A DNA stretch of 64,000 bases from Pisaster brevispinus (taxonomy: Eukaryota; Echinodermata; Asteroidea; Forcipulatida; Asteriidae): assembly GCA_023634235.1 (NCBI GenBank), contig JAMKCF010000004.1, positions 20,988,027 to 21,052,026 of the forward strand, read 5' to 3'. Position numbers and translations under genes: made by a program. The stretch's first letter is position 1; every line of letters begins with the position of its first letter. Shown piece by piece: positions 1-10,795 of the stretch. The notes under the pieces were generated by a model that searched no databases, was not told where the DNA came from, and worked only from the letters and a program-made list of their open reading frames with translations.

Positions 1-705
1 TTTTAAGTCGGCCATCTCATGTGATGCCTTAAAGGATTCTTCGCGGTGCTTGAAGTGACGTTTGACGTGTACGAAAACCAAAGAGTAACTGATGATAAGG
101 ATGAGAAGTGGGATGGGATAAAAGCAGAACACCTGGACAAAATGGTATTCCATGAACCGAGGGTGGGTGTCAATGTCACTGCACGTGTTATCTTGCTTGT
201 CGTATCCCAAAGCACCGATCCCAAAGGCGAGTGGAATCAACATGGCTGCCAGAGGTACAGCCCATGTACCAGCCACCATCACAATAACTTTCTTGGTTGT
301 GAATAACCACTCGTGAGCCTTCACTGGTCCTTTAATTACAAATAGGCGATTGAGAGCGATGAATGCAAGATTGTACAGGCTTGCCCCAGCGCTGGTAAAC
401 GCCATCAAAGCTGAGAGGAAGCAAAGTGTCTCAGAACTCCATGGCCATCCGTCCCAAGAAAGTAAAGCTACTACCGAGCTTAACGGAAGCAGCAAACAAT
501 AACACAGATCTGCAACAGCTAGACTTACTACGAACACGTTGGGAATAGTTTGTAAATCCTTCGACAGGGCAACAGCTAAGATGACGATACTGTTTCCTAC
601 TGTGCCAAGAACGAAGATAAACAGAAGCACGATTGCGACGACCATTCGTTCGCTGTACGTGAGTGGTGATGACTCCATACTGTCCAGAGTGCTATCATTT
701 TCCAT
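1..705 (-). CDS. Rhodopsin-class GPCR, 5' part (runs off window)
   Basis: An uninterrupted reading frame starts at an ATG at 705 on the minus strand and is still open at base 1 (235 codons). It holds TM1 with the GN pair (GTVGNSIVIL), TM2 with LAVAD, a TM3 followed by NRL where most class A receptors have DRY, a TM4 Trp (AGTWAVP), an ECL2 Cys (NTCSD) and TM5 with FYPIPLL, ending in a basic, Lys/His/Arg-rich start of ICL3. TM6, TM7 and the tail lie outside the window. The N-terminus is about 20 residues with one possible glycosylation site (NDS). It is not close to the six-member GPCR family downstream. The NR-type motif is seen in the Moody/Tre1/GPR84 and melatonin-like branches, but assignment to one of these is only a suggestion. 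No intron is evident in the visible part. Confidence 0.85.
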   Translation of the reverse strand, partial: MENDSTLDSMESSPLTYSERMVVAIVLLFIFVLGTVGNSIVILAVALSKDLQTIPNVFVVSLAVADLCYCLLLPLSSVVALLSWDGWPWSSETLCFLSALMAFTSAGASLYNLAFIALNRLFVIKGPVKAHEWLFTTKKVIVMVAGTWAVPLAAMLIPLAFGIGALGYDKQDNTCSDIDTHPRFMEYHFVQVFCFYPIPLLILIISYSLVFVHVKRHFKHREESFKASHEMADLK

Positions 706-1683
706 GTTTGCTCCTCCAAAATCAGTTTACAAAAAATACTGATCTTCGATTCAGACCGGGCTCGGTAGACTCCGCTTAGTCACAACTTCAAATAGTTCTC
801 ACGCATTCTTAGACTTCGGCAACTGTTTTCACAATGTTAAAATACCGGACGATTATCCTACATTTACACAACGATCAGGTTTGAAATAACAAGAGGAGGC
901 AATGCCGGGAACCTCTGAATGTTGTCTTGACTCTCTCCGATACGAGGCGCTGTCCCGTGAACGACGGCTATTATTAAACAACTGCTAATATTAAAAGCTC
1001 TAAATTATTCACGGATGCCCTCAGAATTCTAATTTGGAGGCGTCATAAAAAAAAGACCGTAGAGCAAGGACAGAGAAAGACGTAGGCTAGCATGGATAGT
1101 TCGACCCTGTTTTGCTCAGATCACGTGCAAGGCAATACCAGCTGCTAGTCGTCGTGTTGGTCAGGCTTCGTGACTTCGTTTGATGAAAGCGCTTCCGTGA
1201 TCGAGATAAGTAAACCTGACACAGTTCAAATTATACGAACGCTGATTACCTTAACAGAGTTTTTATTTATTGCATTTCAAAGTTGGCTGTGTTTTACTGG
1301 AATCCAAACTGTTCCACACACAGCATTGCTTTCCACATTTTGAAATCATAATTAAGCAGGTAGTTTGTGTGTCATATATTACACGGATTAAATGCCCCCC
1401 CCCCCCCCCCCGAAGAAAAAATTCCGTCCTGCAGCCCCCAGGTGTCCTGGGTAATTATTCTTCTTTTCTGTCTCGGTGTCTACCCCGACCATTACTTTGA
1501 CATGTCTGCTTCCTTGTCTCAGGTGGTTTATCATGTGGTTCGAGACGCTTGTCGAAATTAATTATCCATCTCACCATTAGATTGAAACTTTAAAGGTGTT
1601 GCCTCATCAGTAATTAAATTTGGCTATTCTTGTTGAAGTGCTTTTAGCAGAAGCATTTGGTATTGGTTGTACAATCGCAATTA
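706..1683. other. Intergenic, no gene seen
   Basis: This is the upstream flank of the partial GPCR. It holds a poly(C) run near 1394-1410. Short open frames here show no domain or composition that supports coding. Confidence 0.5.
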
Positions 1684-1925
1684 TACACTGCAAAAACAAG
1701 GGTGTTAAAATTTACACCATGGTTGTTGTCATATATAGATATCGAAGAGAGAATCAAAATTAAGATCATAGGGTATTAAAATAACACCAGTGTAATTGTT
1801 TTGGCAGAAAGTAGTGTTATTTTAACTCTTATGGTGTAAATTTTGATTCTTTTTGGGGTATCCCCCATCTGTATGTGACAACGCCCATATGGTGTCAATT
1901 TTAACACCCCAGTTTTTGTAGTGTA
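1684..1925. mobile_element. MITE with TACACTRCAAAAAC-type inverted repeats
   Basis: The left end reads tacactgcaaaaacaagggt and the right end is its near-perfect reverse complement; pairing continues for about 35 bp (ggtgttaaaatt...). The element is 242 bp, AT-rich, without coding capacity, and is flanked by TA-rich DNA that fits a TA target. A decayed relative lies at 34857-35037. Confidence 0.7.
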
Positions 1926-3119
1926 CAAAATTCGTGTCAATTTTATTAGTGCTGTAAAGCAATGCAGCGAAACAACCATAAGTCACTAATTATTAACTAA
2001 TTAAAAACTGTCTATAAAAATATAAGAAATTACTCTGGGTAATTGTGCATCAACGACAACTGGTAATTCAGACGTCGGGGCATACAAACCCCCACAACAT
2101 GTATGGCCAACTAAGTCCAAACCACGCCTACAACGCCCTCTATGACGACCAACAAAGGTACATGAGGCAGATGGGCAAAGATTAAATGGTGAACAATCTA
2201 CGAACCGGTAATTTCAGAATTAACCTCCAACGCGGTTTTCTCCAAACATTAAGGTTTGGTTGCAGGGGACCTTTTGGCACTTCGTGATGAAAAAAACCGA
2301 ACTTCATAATCCACGATATTTTATGTTTGGGTTTATTATTTATTCATACTTGCAGAGTATATAATTGCATTCATTTATTTACTCTCACGATCAGGCTTAA
2401 TTCTGTACTCCTTTTTGACCATTCTTTGGCACATGATCTCATCACTTTGGGTTACTCTAGAAATGAACTTGTTATAATTCAGAAACACTGGTTCACTTCT
2501 TACGGGATAGCGACGAAAGCGAAAGGTATTGTGGCTCCATAAATAAACATTATGTTACCTTGACATTATTTATTTATTTTATGTTTAATCTTTAGACATT
2601 TTTACAAGGAATGTACGTTGAAATGGGGCTGTCAAGGAAATACAAACGTATAACTTCTTTCATCAAAAGATGTGTACGACCAGACCCATGTCAACAATAA
2701 AAACTAAATTGGATAAATTAATTTAGCCATCGAGTAAGACTCTGCTAAGGTCGAAACCTTAGGCCACTTACTTTTTTTCTTCATTTATACCATAGGTCCT
2801 TTTGCATGGTAAGCAGTTTGCAACAGCTAATACTGTTTTTCAAAATGGAAATTGCGCACAAAAGATTTTAAAATTACACAACAGTGAAACATGAAACAAA
2901 AAATAATAACAATGAGTATTTATATAGCGCCTTTAACACACCATACAGTGAACCTAGAGCATAACAGAAGCTAGACAGAAATAGAAAAGAGGAAGTTTTG
3001 AGAGGTTTTTCTTAATGTCTGAATGAATAAAGAGTCTCTAATGTGAACAAAGAGTTTGTTTCATTCCCTGGGAAAATTGAACAAAAGCAACTATAATTAC
3101 AAAACCTGGGGACAATGGA
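1926..3119. other. Intergenic, no gene seen
   Basis: AT-rich DNA. No coding region, RNA gene or clear inverted repeat was recognised. Confidence 0.45.
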
Positions 3120-3490
3120 AACAACATTGTGGCTGTAAAATACATTCGAGGCACATGACTTCACATTTTGGTGGCATTTATAGCTGTGTGATGTAAACGA
3201 ATTAAATTCCAGGTATACATGTTTCACCTTTTGGTGAGAAAGGGAAAAGCACTGCAGCTGAGCGATGTAAACAAATTTTATTCCAGGTACCCTACTTTTG
3301 GTGACAAATAAATTATTGTTGCTGTACGATGTAAACGAATTATATTCCAGGTACATGTTTCACCTTTTGGTGAGAAAGCACTTTGGCTGTATGATGTAAA
3401 CAAATTTTAATTCCAGGTACCCACCTTTTGGTGACAAAGGGAAAGTCATTGCGGCTGTACGATGCAAACATATTCAAGGCACAGATTTTA
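3120..3490. repeat. Tandem repeat, five units of about 64-74 bp
   Basis: The phrase GATGTAAACRAATT...CCAGGTA...CTTTTGGTGA recurs near 3190, 3264, 3328, 3392 and (as gatgcaaac) 3461. Units differ by small indels and alternate in two forms (catgtttcacc versus ccaccttttgg), which suggests an older higher-order arrangement. Open frames across it are by-products of the repeat. Confidence 0.7.
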
Positions 3491-3616
3491 AATATCGCAC
3501 TTTGGTCCCCATCAGACGAAACGACAACAAACACAACGAGTATCATTCAAAAAGTTCTTGTTCAGACCTCCTATTGTCGGAATTCTACGGAGATCTGGAA
3601 GTGCCATCTGACATGT

Positions 3617-4045
3617 TGAGGACATGAGATAATTTACTGCAGGATGATGGATAATGACGACATCCTGAGATGATTTGTCTCGGGATGACGACATCCTTAA
3701 GTGAGATGTCGTATCCCCGATATATTTTATCTAAGGATGTCGACATCATGGAAGTAAGTTGTCGATCTCTGGATGTCAACATCCTGAACGAAGAATGTCC
3801 ATTTCCCAAGATAATTTATCGTGATAATAACATTCTAAAAATGTCGAGAACCCAAGATAGTTAAGTTTTTGATCTCAGGATGTCGACATCCCACTTTCAG
3901 GACGTCATCCCGAAATAAAACATATCTGGAAGACGACACTCTACGTTCAAGAGGTCGTCATCATGAGACAAATTATCTCAGGATGTCGTCATCTTACGTT
4001 TATGATGTCATCATCCTGCAGTAAATTGTCACAGGATCTTTACAA
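3617..4045. repeat. Degenerate array of GATGTCGACATC-like palindromic units
   Basis: Variants of GGATGTCGTCATCC / GGATGTCGACATCC alternate with GAGATAATTTATC-like spacers about a dozen times. Units occur in both orientations because the core is palindromic. This looks like a decayed satellite. Confidence 0.6.
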
Positions 4046-4786
4046 GTTGGATGGCACTTCCCGAGCTCCGTAGGATTTGCCCTGTGTGTCGGTGCAATTA
4101 AATGATTGTCAATTGTTTGAGCTAAAAACATGCTTCTGAAGTGGATTTCTAAAATGATGACATTGAAGAGGGTGGATTAGTTGGAACTGGGGCAGCATTT
4201 GAAAGTCAACCTTCATTATGTTGTACACGAGAATATCTCAATGCAACTCAAAGAGAAAATAGCCCACGGGACTATAACTTGATATCATACTTCGTGTCCT
4301 TGGCTACTGATTCGACTTATCAGATTAAAATACGAGAAGCTTTTCGATTTGAATGTCCATTAATCAGGAAAAGATGCTATAACTATTGCAAGAGTTGACA
4401 ATTTATTCTACATTTTCCTAGATGTTTTTCTATCTTTTAGAAGCTCTGGAAAGCTGCCACTGTGTTTAATTCGTAAACAAAAATAAAACTACAAGACCTT
4501 TTACATGTCATGCAATCAAAACACTTGAAATTTATTATTTTAAGCGATAATAATAACCAAAATGGCCAATTTTTTGGCCACATTTGTATAATGATATTTA
4601 CTACAAGTAAAGCTTTAATAGGAGCACAAAGATTCGTTTTTCTAACATGGATTCTGCACTGCTCATAAATCGTATCAGCCACGACCAAAGTTCTGACTAT
4701 AAAACAAAATATCAAGTAATAAAACCACAAGGGAAACTGACTGGGCAATTTTTTTTATTAATTTGGGTTTTGAACAAAGAAAAATT

Positions 4787-4860
4787 GACTGGAGCGGGAC
4801 TTGAACCAACGACCTCCAGATTAACGTATACCGGCGCTCTACCAACTGAGCTATCCAGCC
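4787..4860 (-). tRNA. tRNA-Asn(GTT)-like sequence, probably a pseudogene
   Basis: The acceptor ends GGCTGGA/TCCAGTC pair with one G-U. The D arm is normal (TAGCTCAGTTGGTAGAGC, a good A box) and the B box is GGTTCAAGTCC. The anticodon arm CCGG...CTGG carries GTTAA, pointing to anticodon GTT (Asn), but the loop is two bases too long and one T-stem pair is mismatched. It may be Pol III-transcribed but is unlikely to be a working tRNA. Confidence 0.55.
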
Positions 4861-4906
4861 CTATGTTGGCAGTCTTCCTATTAGTCAATCGAGACCGCCA
4901 ACATAG

Positions 4907-4980
4907 GGCTGGATACGGCTCAGTTGGTAGAGCGCCGGTATGTTAATCCGGAGGCCGTTGGTTCAAGTCCCGCTCCAGTC
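4907..4980 (+). tRNA. tRNA-Asn(GTT)-like sequence, probably a pseudogene
   Basis: Partner of the minus-strand copy. It has the same acceptor ends, B box GGTTCAAGTCC and an anticodon arm CCGGTATGTTAATCCGG of normal 17-nt length giving anticodon GTT. Two extra bases (CG) sit between acceptor and D stem, and the T stem has a mismatch. The two copies carry different 2-nt insertions, so each was probably derived from one intact tRNA-Asn-like parent. Confidence 0.55.
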
Positions 4981-5001
4981 AATTTTCCTTTGTTCAAAAC
5001 C

Positions 5002-5958
5002 AAAGTTAATTATATAAAAAAATGTCAAATTTTGTATGACGTTGGAAGAACATAATGCCGTTGGAACAATCAGACAGGGTGACATAATGGACCAACAAAA
5101 CTGCCTTTGCGGTTAATGAGTTCCACTTGTTTTTGTTGATGCCTTTCTGTCTAGGCCTATTTTCCAGAAATAACTGCCGCTAGAATGTAGAAGAGTTATT
5201 TTACATACGGACGACACGTCTGTTAAGGGCCATGAGTTATTGCTACAGTGACATATTATGCTTTGGGCGTTATTGTTTTAATGTCATTTTGAAGGAGTGT
5301 TTTACTGTTTTACTTATTTTTCGAAGGAAAAAGTAAGGACGATAATAATATCTCGAAGATTTCTGTAGTATATAACTTAATTGGCGTGACGATACGCGTC
5401 ACGACAAATGCGCCTCGTGACATGATCAATGATATGATTTGTCGACTGTCGTTACGCATATACTAACCTACATTGTTTTATCTTAATTTAATGTGCATGT
5501 ATTTTGTGGATAATTATTGGTGCACTCAAGATGGTGCAAGATCTATTTTGAACGCTTGATTTTTAATATTACAAGGAGAAATATAAGACCCTTATTGTAA
5601 GTCTATGTCTCTTATTCAATTAATGAAAGTGACGCTCAAACACAACGTGATTATAACCAGCATCGAAACCTCATTGTGCTTTAATTTTCAAAATTTTCTC
5701 TCTTCAGTTTTCAGTATAAAAAAAAAGAGAAGTTTTTTTATGTAATAGAGCAGTAAAAAAGAAGCCTCACTTAACCCTTTTACCTATCTTTTCATACAAA
5801 AGGGGTACTTTTTAAGTGGTCCACGTTCACTAACTCGTAACTGTACAGCTATGGACGGCTTCTCCAATCAGCTAGTGACTTGCATCGTGTAATATTCATT
5901 GCTGAGTCCACGCGCCAATCAATGAAGCCCTAGGAGTGGCCTAAAATAGTTCTTACTC
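5002..5958. other. Intergenic, upstream of GPCR gene 1
   Basis: AT-rich sequence without a recognised gene. Its last 80 bases contain the likely promoter of the downstream receptor. Confidence 0.45.
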
Positions 5959-5959
5959 A

Positions 5960-5966
5960 TATAAAA
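5960..5966 (+). promoter_or_regulatory. Candidate TATA box of GPCR gene 1
   Basis: TATAAAA lies 75 bp upstream of the ATG at 6035, giving room for a short 5' UTR. Paralogues on the minus strand also have TTTATAAGG-type boxes 110-190 bp before their ATG. Assignment rests on position and consensus only. Confidence 0.4.
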
Positions 5967-6034
5967 CGCGACTTGATTTACAGGAAATCCAAATACGGTG
6001 CTCGTTTGTCCAAGTTGTGACAATTTTTTTCAAA

Positions 6035-6994
6035 ATGGACGACGTGCTGGTTCTGCGTATCTACCAAGACATCGTTGGCATTATTGGGATCCTGGGCAAT
6101 GGTTTGGTATGCTTCGTCATCTTCAAAGTGCGATCGATGCAGACTCGTACAAACGCCTTCATCTTTCATCAAGCAGTGATTGATTTCTTGGGTTCCATCA
6201 TGATCATCTTAAGAAGTGAAATCGTGTTGCCTGACATCATCCCAAGCAACTCTCTGGGACGGTTCATCTGTCACTTCTGGTTTTCAAACTTTTCACTTTT
6301 TTACTTCTTTATTCTGTCAACGTTCAACCTGTTGGTACTGACCATGGAGCGGTATTTCGCCATCGTTTACCCCTTCAAGTATCAGGCAGCATTCGCAACA
6401 TGGCCTCGGCTAAAAGTTTCTCTGTCTATGGCGATGTGCTGGATTTTCAATACCATTCTGATGTCATACACCTTGCTGATTTATAAAGAGAAAAATGGTA
6501 AATGCATTCAAAATCTGATCCCGGGGGCAGACATAATTGGGATTCTTGTTGCGATCCTGCAATACGTCGTCCCAGTCGGTGTGATGCTCTTCGCATATAT
6601 TCGCATCAGTGTGGAGATGAAGCGGGGAGCAGCTCGTGTCGGCCCGGCACCAGCCCAGCATCTCCCCGGTGGAGCAAACGCACCGGACATGGCCGGGTCC
6701 CTCCTCCGGGCAAGACGCAACACCTTCAAGATGCTTCTGATCGTTTTCGTCACATTCTTGATCTGCTGGACGCCCAACCAGGTCATCTTTCTCATGTTTA
6801 ATCTCGGGATAGACATTCAGTTCAATGGTTGGTTTTTCTTCGTAACTGTTGCAATGGTTGCCTCAAATTCTTGCGTCAACCCGATGATTTACGCTTTCAA
6901 GTACCGTCAGTTTCGTAATGGACTACGTCAGATATTTTGCAGCCAACGAAATCAAACCAACGATATCGACACCATAACAATCGGTACCGGGTAA
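6035..6994 (+). CDS. Single-exon class A GPCR, array member 1
   Basis: 319 residues, intronless. ATG at 6035 is chosen because it aligns with the start of the five paralogues (MDDVLVLRIYQ versus MEENLLLRVYQ); upstream in-frame triplets have no ATG. Landmarks: GN in TM1 (LGNGLVCF), Asp in TM2 (HQAVIDFLG), TM3 Cys (FICHFW), ERY at the TM3 end, ECL2 Cys (GKCIQN), TM5 Pro (QYVVPVG), CWTP in TM6 and NPMIYAF in TM7. The tail is short with a Cys after helix 8 (RQIFC), a possible palmitoylation site. The N-terminus before TM1 is only about 11 residues, so ligand contacts must lie in the helices and loops. It is a plasma-membrane G-protein receptor; the ligand is unknown. A chemosensory or peptide-receptor role is inference from the tandem array. 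Confidence 0.93.
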   Translation: MDDVLVLRIYQDIVGIIGILGNGLVCFVIFKVRSMQTRTNAFIFHQAVIDFLGSIMIILRSEIVLPDIIPSNSLGRFICHFWFSNFSLFYFFILSTFNLLVLTMERYFAIVYPFKYQAAFATWPRLKVSLSMAMCWIFNTILMSYTLLIYKEKNGKCIQNLIPGADIIGILVAILQYVVPVGVMLFAYIRISVEMKRGAARVGPAPAQHLPGGANAPDMAGSLLRARRNTFKMLLIVFVTFLICWTPNQVIFLMFNLGIDIQFNGWFFFVTVAMVASNSCVNPMIYAFKYRQFRNGLRQIFCSQRNQTNDIDTITIGTG

Positions 6995-8579
6995 TTCATG
7001 TAGTACTCTGAAAGAAAAAAATTTTCCCTTGATATGAAAACACTCTTGTTAAAATCATAAGCACATCAACTACTTTAATGTTTATTTATGTATTTCACTA
7101 AATCATTGCTATTGGTAAAGTATATGTGCATTCACCTCATGTGTAAAGTGAACATTGTATGATTTCTAGTAGTTTGAAGTTTTGAACGTCAAAATGTACT
7201 AATACTTTGTCTGTTTCACGCATAAATACGGCACAAAGTTTGCAGTTTCTTGCACAGGGGTTTCTTTTAATGAAGCCAGTCGTTTATTGGAAATCGTTCC
7301 ATAGATTGATTCGGTTTGCAGTTGTATGATGTATTATATAGGATTGGTAGAGCTGACAAAATAGTCGTGGACAGTGTTGGTGTTTTGTGTGATCAACCAT
7401 CAAATTAAAAAGAAAACTGTAGAAATTTAGGCTTAATCCGTAGTTTGAATCAGGAAAAATACTGAAAAACCAGTCATAATTTTCAGCATGTAAACACATT
7501 GTCCTTAAACCAAATTCAGCTGTTGTGCTTTTTTGTTTTTAGGTTTTCAATACAGTTTGCTCGAATGTGATTTTATTTCAGAGGGAGATATTTCACAGAA
7601 AACTAGTTCTAGTACCAACTTCATAACCAAAAACAAATGCGTTTTTTATCCTTACCATACTGTATAGTACCTTTAGGAATGTAGTCACACTGTCCATTTT
7701 TTTGAACTACCAAAACACTTTCGTCCATACATAAAAGCAAGCCAATTAATATATATTCATCCAATCAATGTTTAGCACAATATAATAAATACTCCAAAAC
7801 CGGTCGGGGTAGAGGGAATTTACTGAACTCTCGAAATGTAATAGTTTCCCTGCACTTCATTAAAAAATATATTTACTTGTGGTTTTGAAGGGTCTAAATG
7901 GGTCCAGTTTATGGCTGACTATTTTAGACTCCAAATTATTCAGCCGTAAATTGATTGCAAGCATTAGCAGCATATCGCCAGTCCTCCAAGTAATATGGGA
8001 TGGACTATTTATTTAGTGGATTTGGCTCTTCATTCCGATAATATTCATTTTAAGACTAAACGCTTGTCCCTTTACCCTGACCTTCAACCACAATGCCTTG
8101 TTTAAGTACGTGTTCCTCCGGCAGACATTATAATTAAATAGTGAAGGAAGCATGAGCCACGTAGGCTACATTTATTAGCAGTATCTTAAAATGTCAAAAT
8201 GCGAAATGTCAAAAAGAAATTAAATTTTGTGATGTACTCATTTTTCAATAGATGTAGTCCCCACGTGAGTGGGGAAGAAATTACAAGTCTCTCACCTCGC
8301 TTTAAAAATGGTGTAAATTGCTATCGTATGCGAGACCTTTCCAGTGCAAAAGTTGTCAACCAAAACATCTGATGACATCATTCCGAGCAAAAATGGGTCG
8401 CTACATTTTGGTACGGGGATGGTTTGGTTCATAACTGACTTTCGATAATAATCAATCAAAACGGCCTTTAATTTAACCTTTTGACTGACCAAAAACATCC
8501 TCCTTGGATTGTAAAGATCCATTAGTTGTTGTGATCCAAGAAATGAATCGCTTCGGGTTGGACACAGACGATTTACTAT
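6995..8579. other. Intergenic with scraps of dispersed repeats
   Basis: No gene seen. About 7300-7420 resembles, in reverse, parts of the dispersed repeat at 17.15-17.45 and 25.8-26.1 kb (Ala-less phrase agagctgacaaa...gtgatcaacca). About 8290-8560 is an inverted relative of the repeat at 29.56-29.87 kb, which explains the open minus-strand frame there. Confidence 0.45.
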
Positions 8580-8583
8580 ATAG

Positions 8584-8815
8584 AGAGGAATTTGAACCTG
8601 CGACATCCGAATTAACCTGCCGGTGTGGCAGGAGATTTTGTCCCCCGGAAATTCTGCCCCCAACACGGCAAACTGTGTACTAAGTTCTTCTGACAGTGCC
8701 CTCTTTTGAATCATCCTCCTTCAGCCCGTATTAATTTCCCGTATGGGGAACAGAATATCCGGGGGACGGATTTCCCTATGGTACCGGCGCTCTATCAACT
8801 GAGCTATCTAACCCC
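8584..8815 (-). repeat. tRNA-Asn-like sequence split by a MITE
   Basis: On the minus strand the 5' tRNA-like half (A box TAGCTCAGTTGATAGAGC, ending CCGG) lies at 8784-8815 and the 3' half (GTTAATTCGG anticodon side, B box GGTTCAAATTCC) at 8584-8623. The halves are separated by about 160 bp, and both junctions carry CCGG. Removal of the insert would restore a tRNA-like order like that at 4787-4860. It is a relic, not a functional tRNA. Confidence 0.55.
8624..8783. mobile_element. MITE-like insert with GTCCCCCGGA inverted repeats
   Basis: Left part ggagattttgtcccccggaa and right part ttccgggggacg-type sequence are imperfect reverse complements (shared core GTCCCCCGGAWATTCTG). The element is about 160 bp and non-coding. 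The flanking CCGG on both sides may be a target duplication. Confidence 0.5.
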
Positions 8816-10157
8816 CAATGCGGTCTCCCTTTATTGCCAATATCTTTGTCAGGGGTGCCCTCCTGTCAAAAGCCATTCAACCAGTAACTGCCATTTGAAT
8901 TAACTGGTGTAGTGCTTGGTATGGTCAGTAAAGTATGTGTATTTTGTTGTATAAAATCATAGATGGTGAAAATTGTAACAACGTCTTCATGCTGTAATTT
9001 GAAAGAGATGTACAAGGGGGGAAATGACAAGACAATAACTTTATTTAATAACTAAAATTTGCCCAAAGTGAGCTTGTGAAATGACATTTTTTTGCAAGGC
9101 AAGAGAAAAACGTAATGTAAGGTATCAACGCTTAACCATCATAACTTGTTTTCCCATATTGTGGGGGGGGGGGGTATACCATGTATTGGTGAATATGCCT
9201 TTGCCATATTTTGTTTTTGTATGGCATGTTTTGGGTGTTGAGACAATTTTCGTCGCTTACGTTTCCGTTTTATGTTTTCATAAAACTGATGGGAAACCTG
9301 GTTTTTTTCTTCAACCTAATACATATTACATTAAATAAGATAAGCACGAAGACGGTCAAGTGATACGCTTCCTTGAGCCAAGCTTAATTCGATTGAATTC
9401 TGAAACAGCATTGAGGCCCACCCTGATTGTGTTTATGTTATTGTCCTGTTAGTTATAGAAAGGAATTGTAGATAAACAATGCAGCTGCTGTTGCTACAAC
9501 TCGATCCTATTCAGTTATTCCATTGACTCTGGTTTAGAGACTGGGGGCACAGAACATTGTAAACATATGTATATATATCAGATTAGTGTGTGTGTGAGTC
9601 TCTACGGTTGAGTTAACGTCCCGCTATTCTTGTCAAAGTAAACGCATTTTGTTTCAGTTCAACTGAGTTTACCTAAAATACCCTACCAGAATCGGAGGGG
9701 GACACAATGTGCCCCCTACCCCCCCCCACCTAATTTTACCCGTAACCTTATAAAGATGCATCCGATCACCACATATGGTTATTTTAATTTTCCCAATATT
9801 TTATCAAGGGTCATATTGTGAAGAAACAAAATCGGGGTCAGCTATTACCATGGCAACCGTTTCTTTGATCTTGAGTCAAACGATAATTTTGTTTAAACGA
9901 TTGTTTACTTTTTTAGTGAAGTTGTTTTTGGATTCCTCCCAAGAAAGCGGGTAGTGATGTGTCACGCGATTGTTTTAATGATGCATTGGGGGAATTAAAG
10001 ATGGCCGCCATATACGGCTTCCATGTTGGATTTTGTGGGGCGGGGGCACTATTAGCCCCCCCCCCGGTCCCTGTACCGGGTAGGTCCAAAAAGACAAGCC
10101 CGGTGCTGACAGGGCTAAGAATAATGTCAAACAAATAATTTATTCGGATTCCATATT
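8816..10157. other. Intergenic, no gene seen
   Basis: Contains poly(G) and poly(C) runs near 9165 and 9720 and no recognisable domain in any frame. Confidence 0.4.
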
Positions 10158-10424
10158 CAAGCTGTACGAACACGTGCAAGCTGTACGTACACGTGCAAGC
10201 TGTACGTACACGTGCAAGCTGTACGTACACGTGCAAGCTGTACGTACACGTGCAAGCTGTACGTACACGTGCAAGCTGTACGTACACGTGCAAGCTGTAC
10301 GGACACGTGCAAGCTGTACGTACGCGTGCAAGCTGTACGTACGCGTGCAAGCTGTACGTACGCGTGCAAGCTGTACGTACGCGTGCAAGCTGTACGTACG
10401 CATGCAAGCTGTACGTACGCATGC
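10158..10424. repeat. 19-bp minisatellite, about 14 units
   Basis: The unit is CAAGCTGTACGTACRCGTG. Variants are ordered along the array: one GAACACGTG unit, then six or so GTACACGTG, one GGACACGTG, a run of GTACGCGTG, and two GTACGCATG at the right end. The unit has no stop in most frames, so long artificial open frames exist on both strands. Confidence 0.95.
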
Positions 10425-10795
10425 AGCTTTTTTGTTGCCACAATGCATGGGAGAAATGTCTCACTTGCCTAGTGGAGAAGAAACAGCACCAGCTGCCACG
10501 TTTACTAATATCTGAGTCTGTCCTTCAATAAAGACGGGTGATAATCATTCAAGATGTTAACCAAGTTTTTTGTTTTCTGTATTTCACTTCCCTCTAAATG
10601 AGACTCTAAGCTCAATTTGTGTTAATCATTATTTAAAAAAAAAAGTTATCATTAGTGATGTGTCGCTTCAGATGACTGATATATTATTTTTATTATCATT
10701 ATTGTGAATATATATTTCTGGTAATGAAACCAAGGATGCGTCATAAGTGAAACTAATCACACTGTGCCCCACAAGCCTGAGGAGACCTTTAAATT

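Larger units (their letters stand above)
4766..5001. repeat. Inverted repeat whose two arms are tRNA-Asn-like sequences
   Basis: The left arm begins ggttttgaacaaagaaaaat and the right arm ends with its reverse complement. Arms are about 105 bp around a spacer of about 20 bp. Each arm contains a complete tRNA-like sequence facing outward, listed separately. Confidence 0.8.

Noticed and set aside
4787..4980. Two functional tRNA-Asn genes
   Set aside because: Each has a 2-nt insertion and a T-stem mismatch, and they sit in a foldback repeat; called tRNA-like instead.
8292..8714. 140-codon minus frame
   Set aside because: It spans a dispersed repeat, a MITE and a tRNA-like relic; the composition does not look coding.
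10158..10424. CRISPR-like direct repeats
   Set aside because: Units are contiguous with no spacers, and the sequence is eukaryotic; it is a minisatellite.
10140..10531. Six overlapping 86-183-codon open frames on both strands
   Set aside because: They arise from a 19-bp repeat that lacks stops in several frames; the peptides are periodic and mirror one another.
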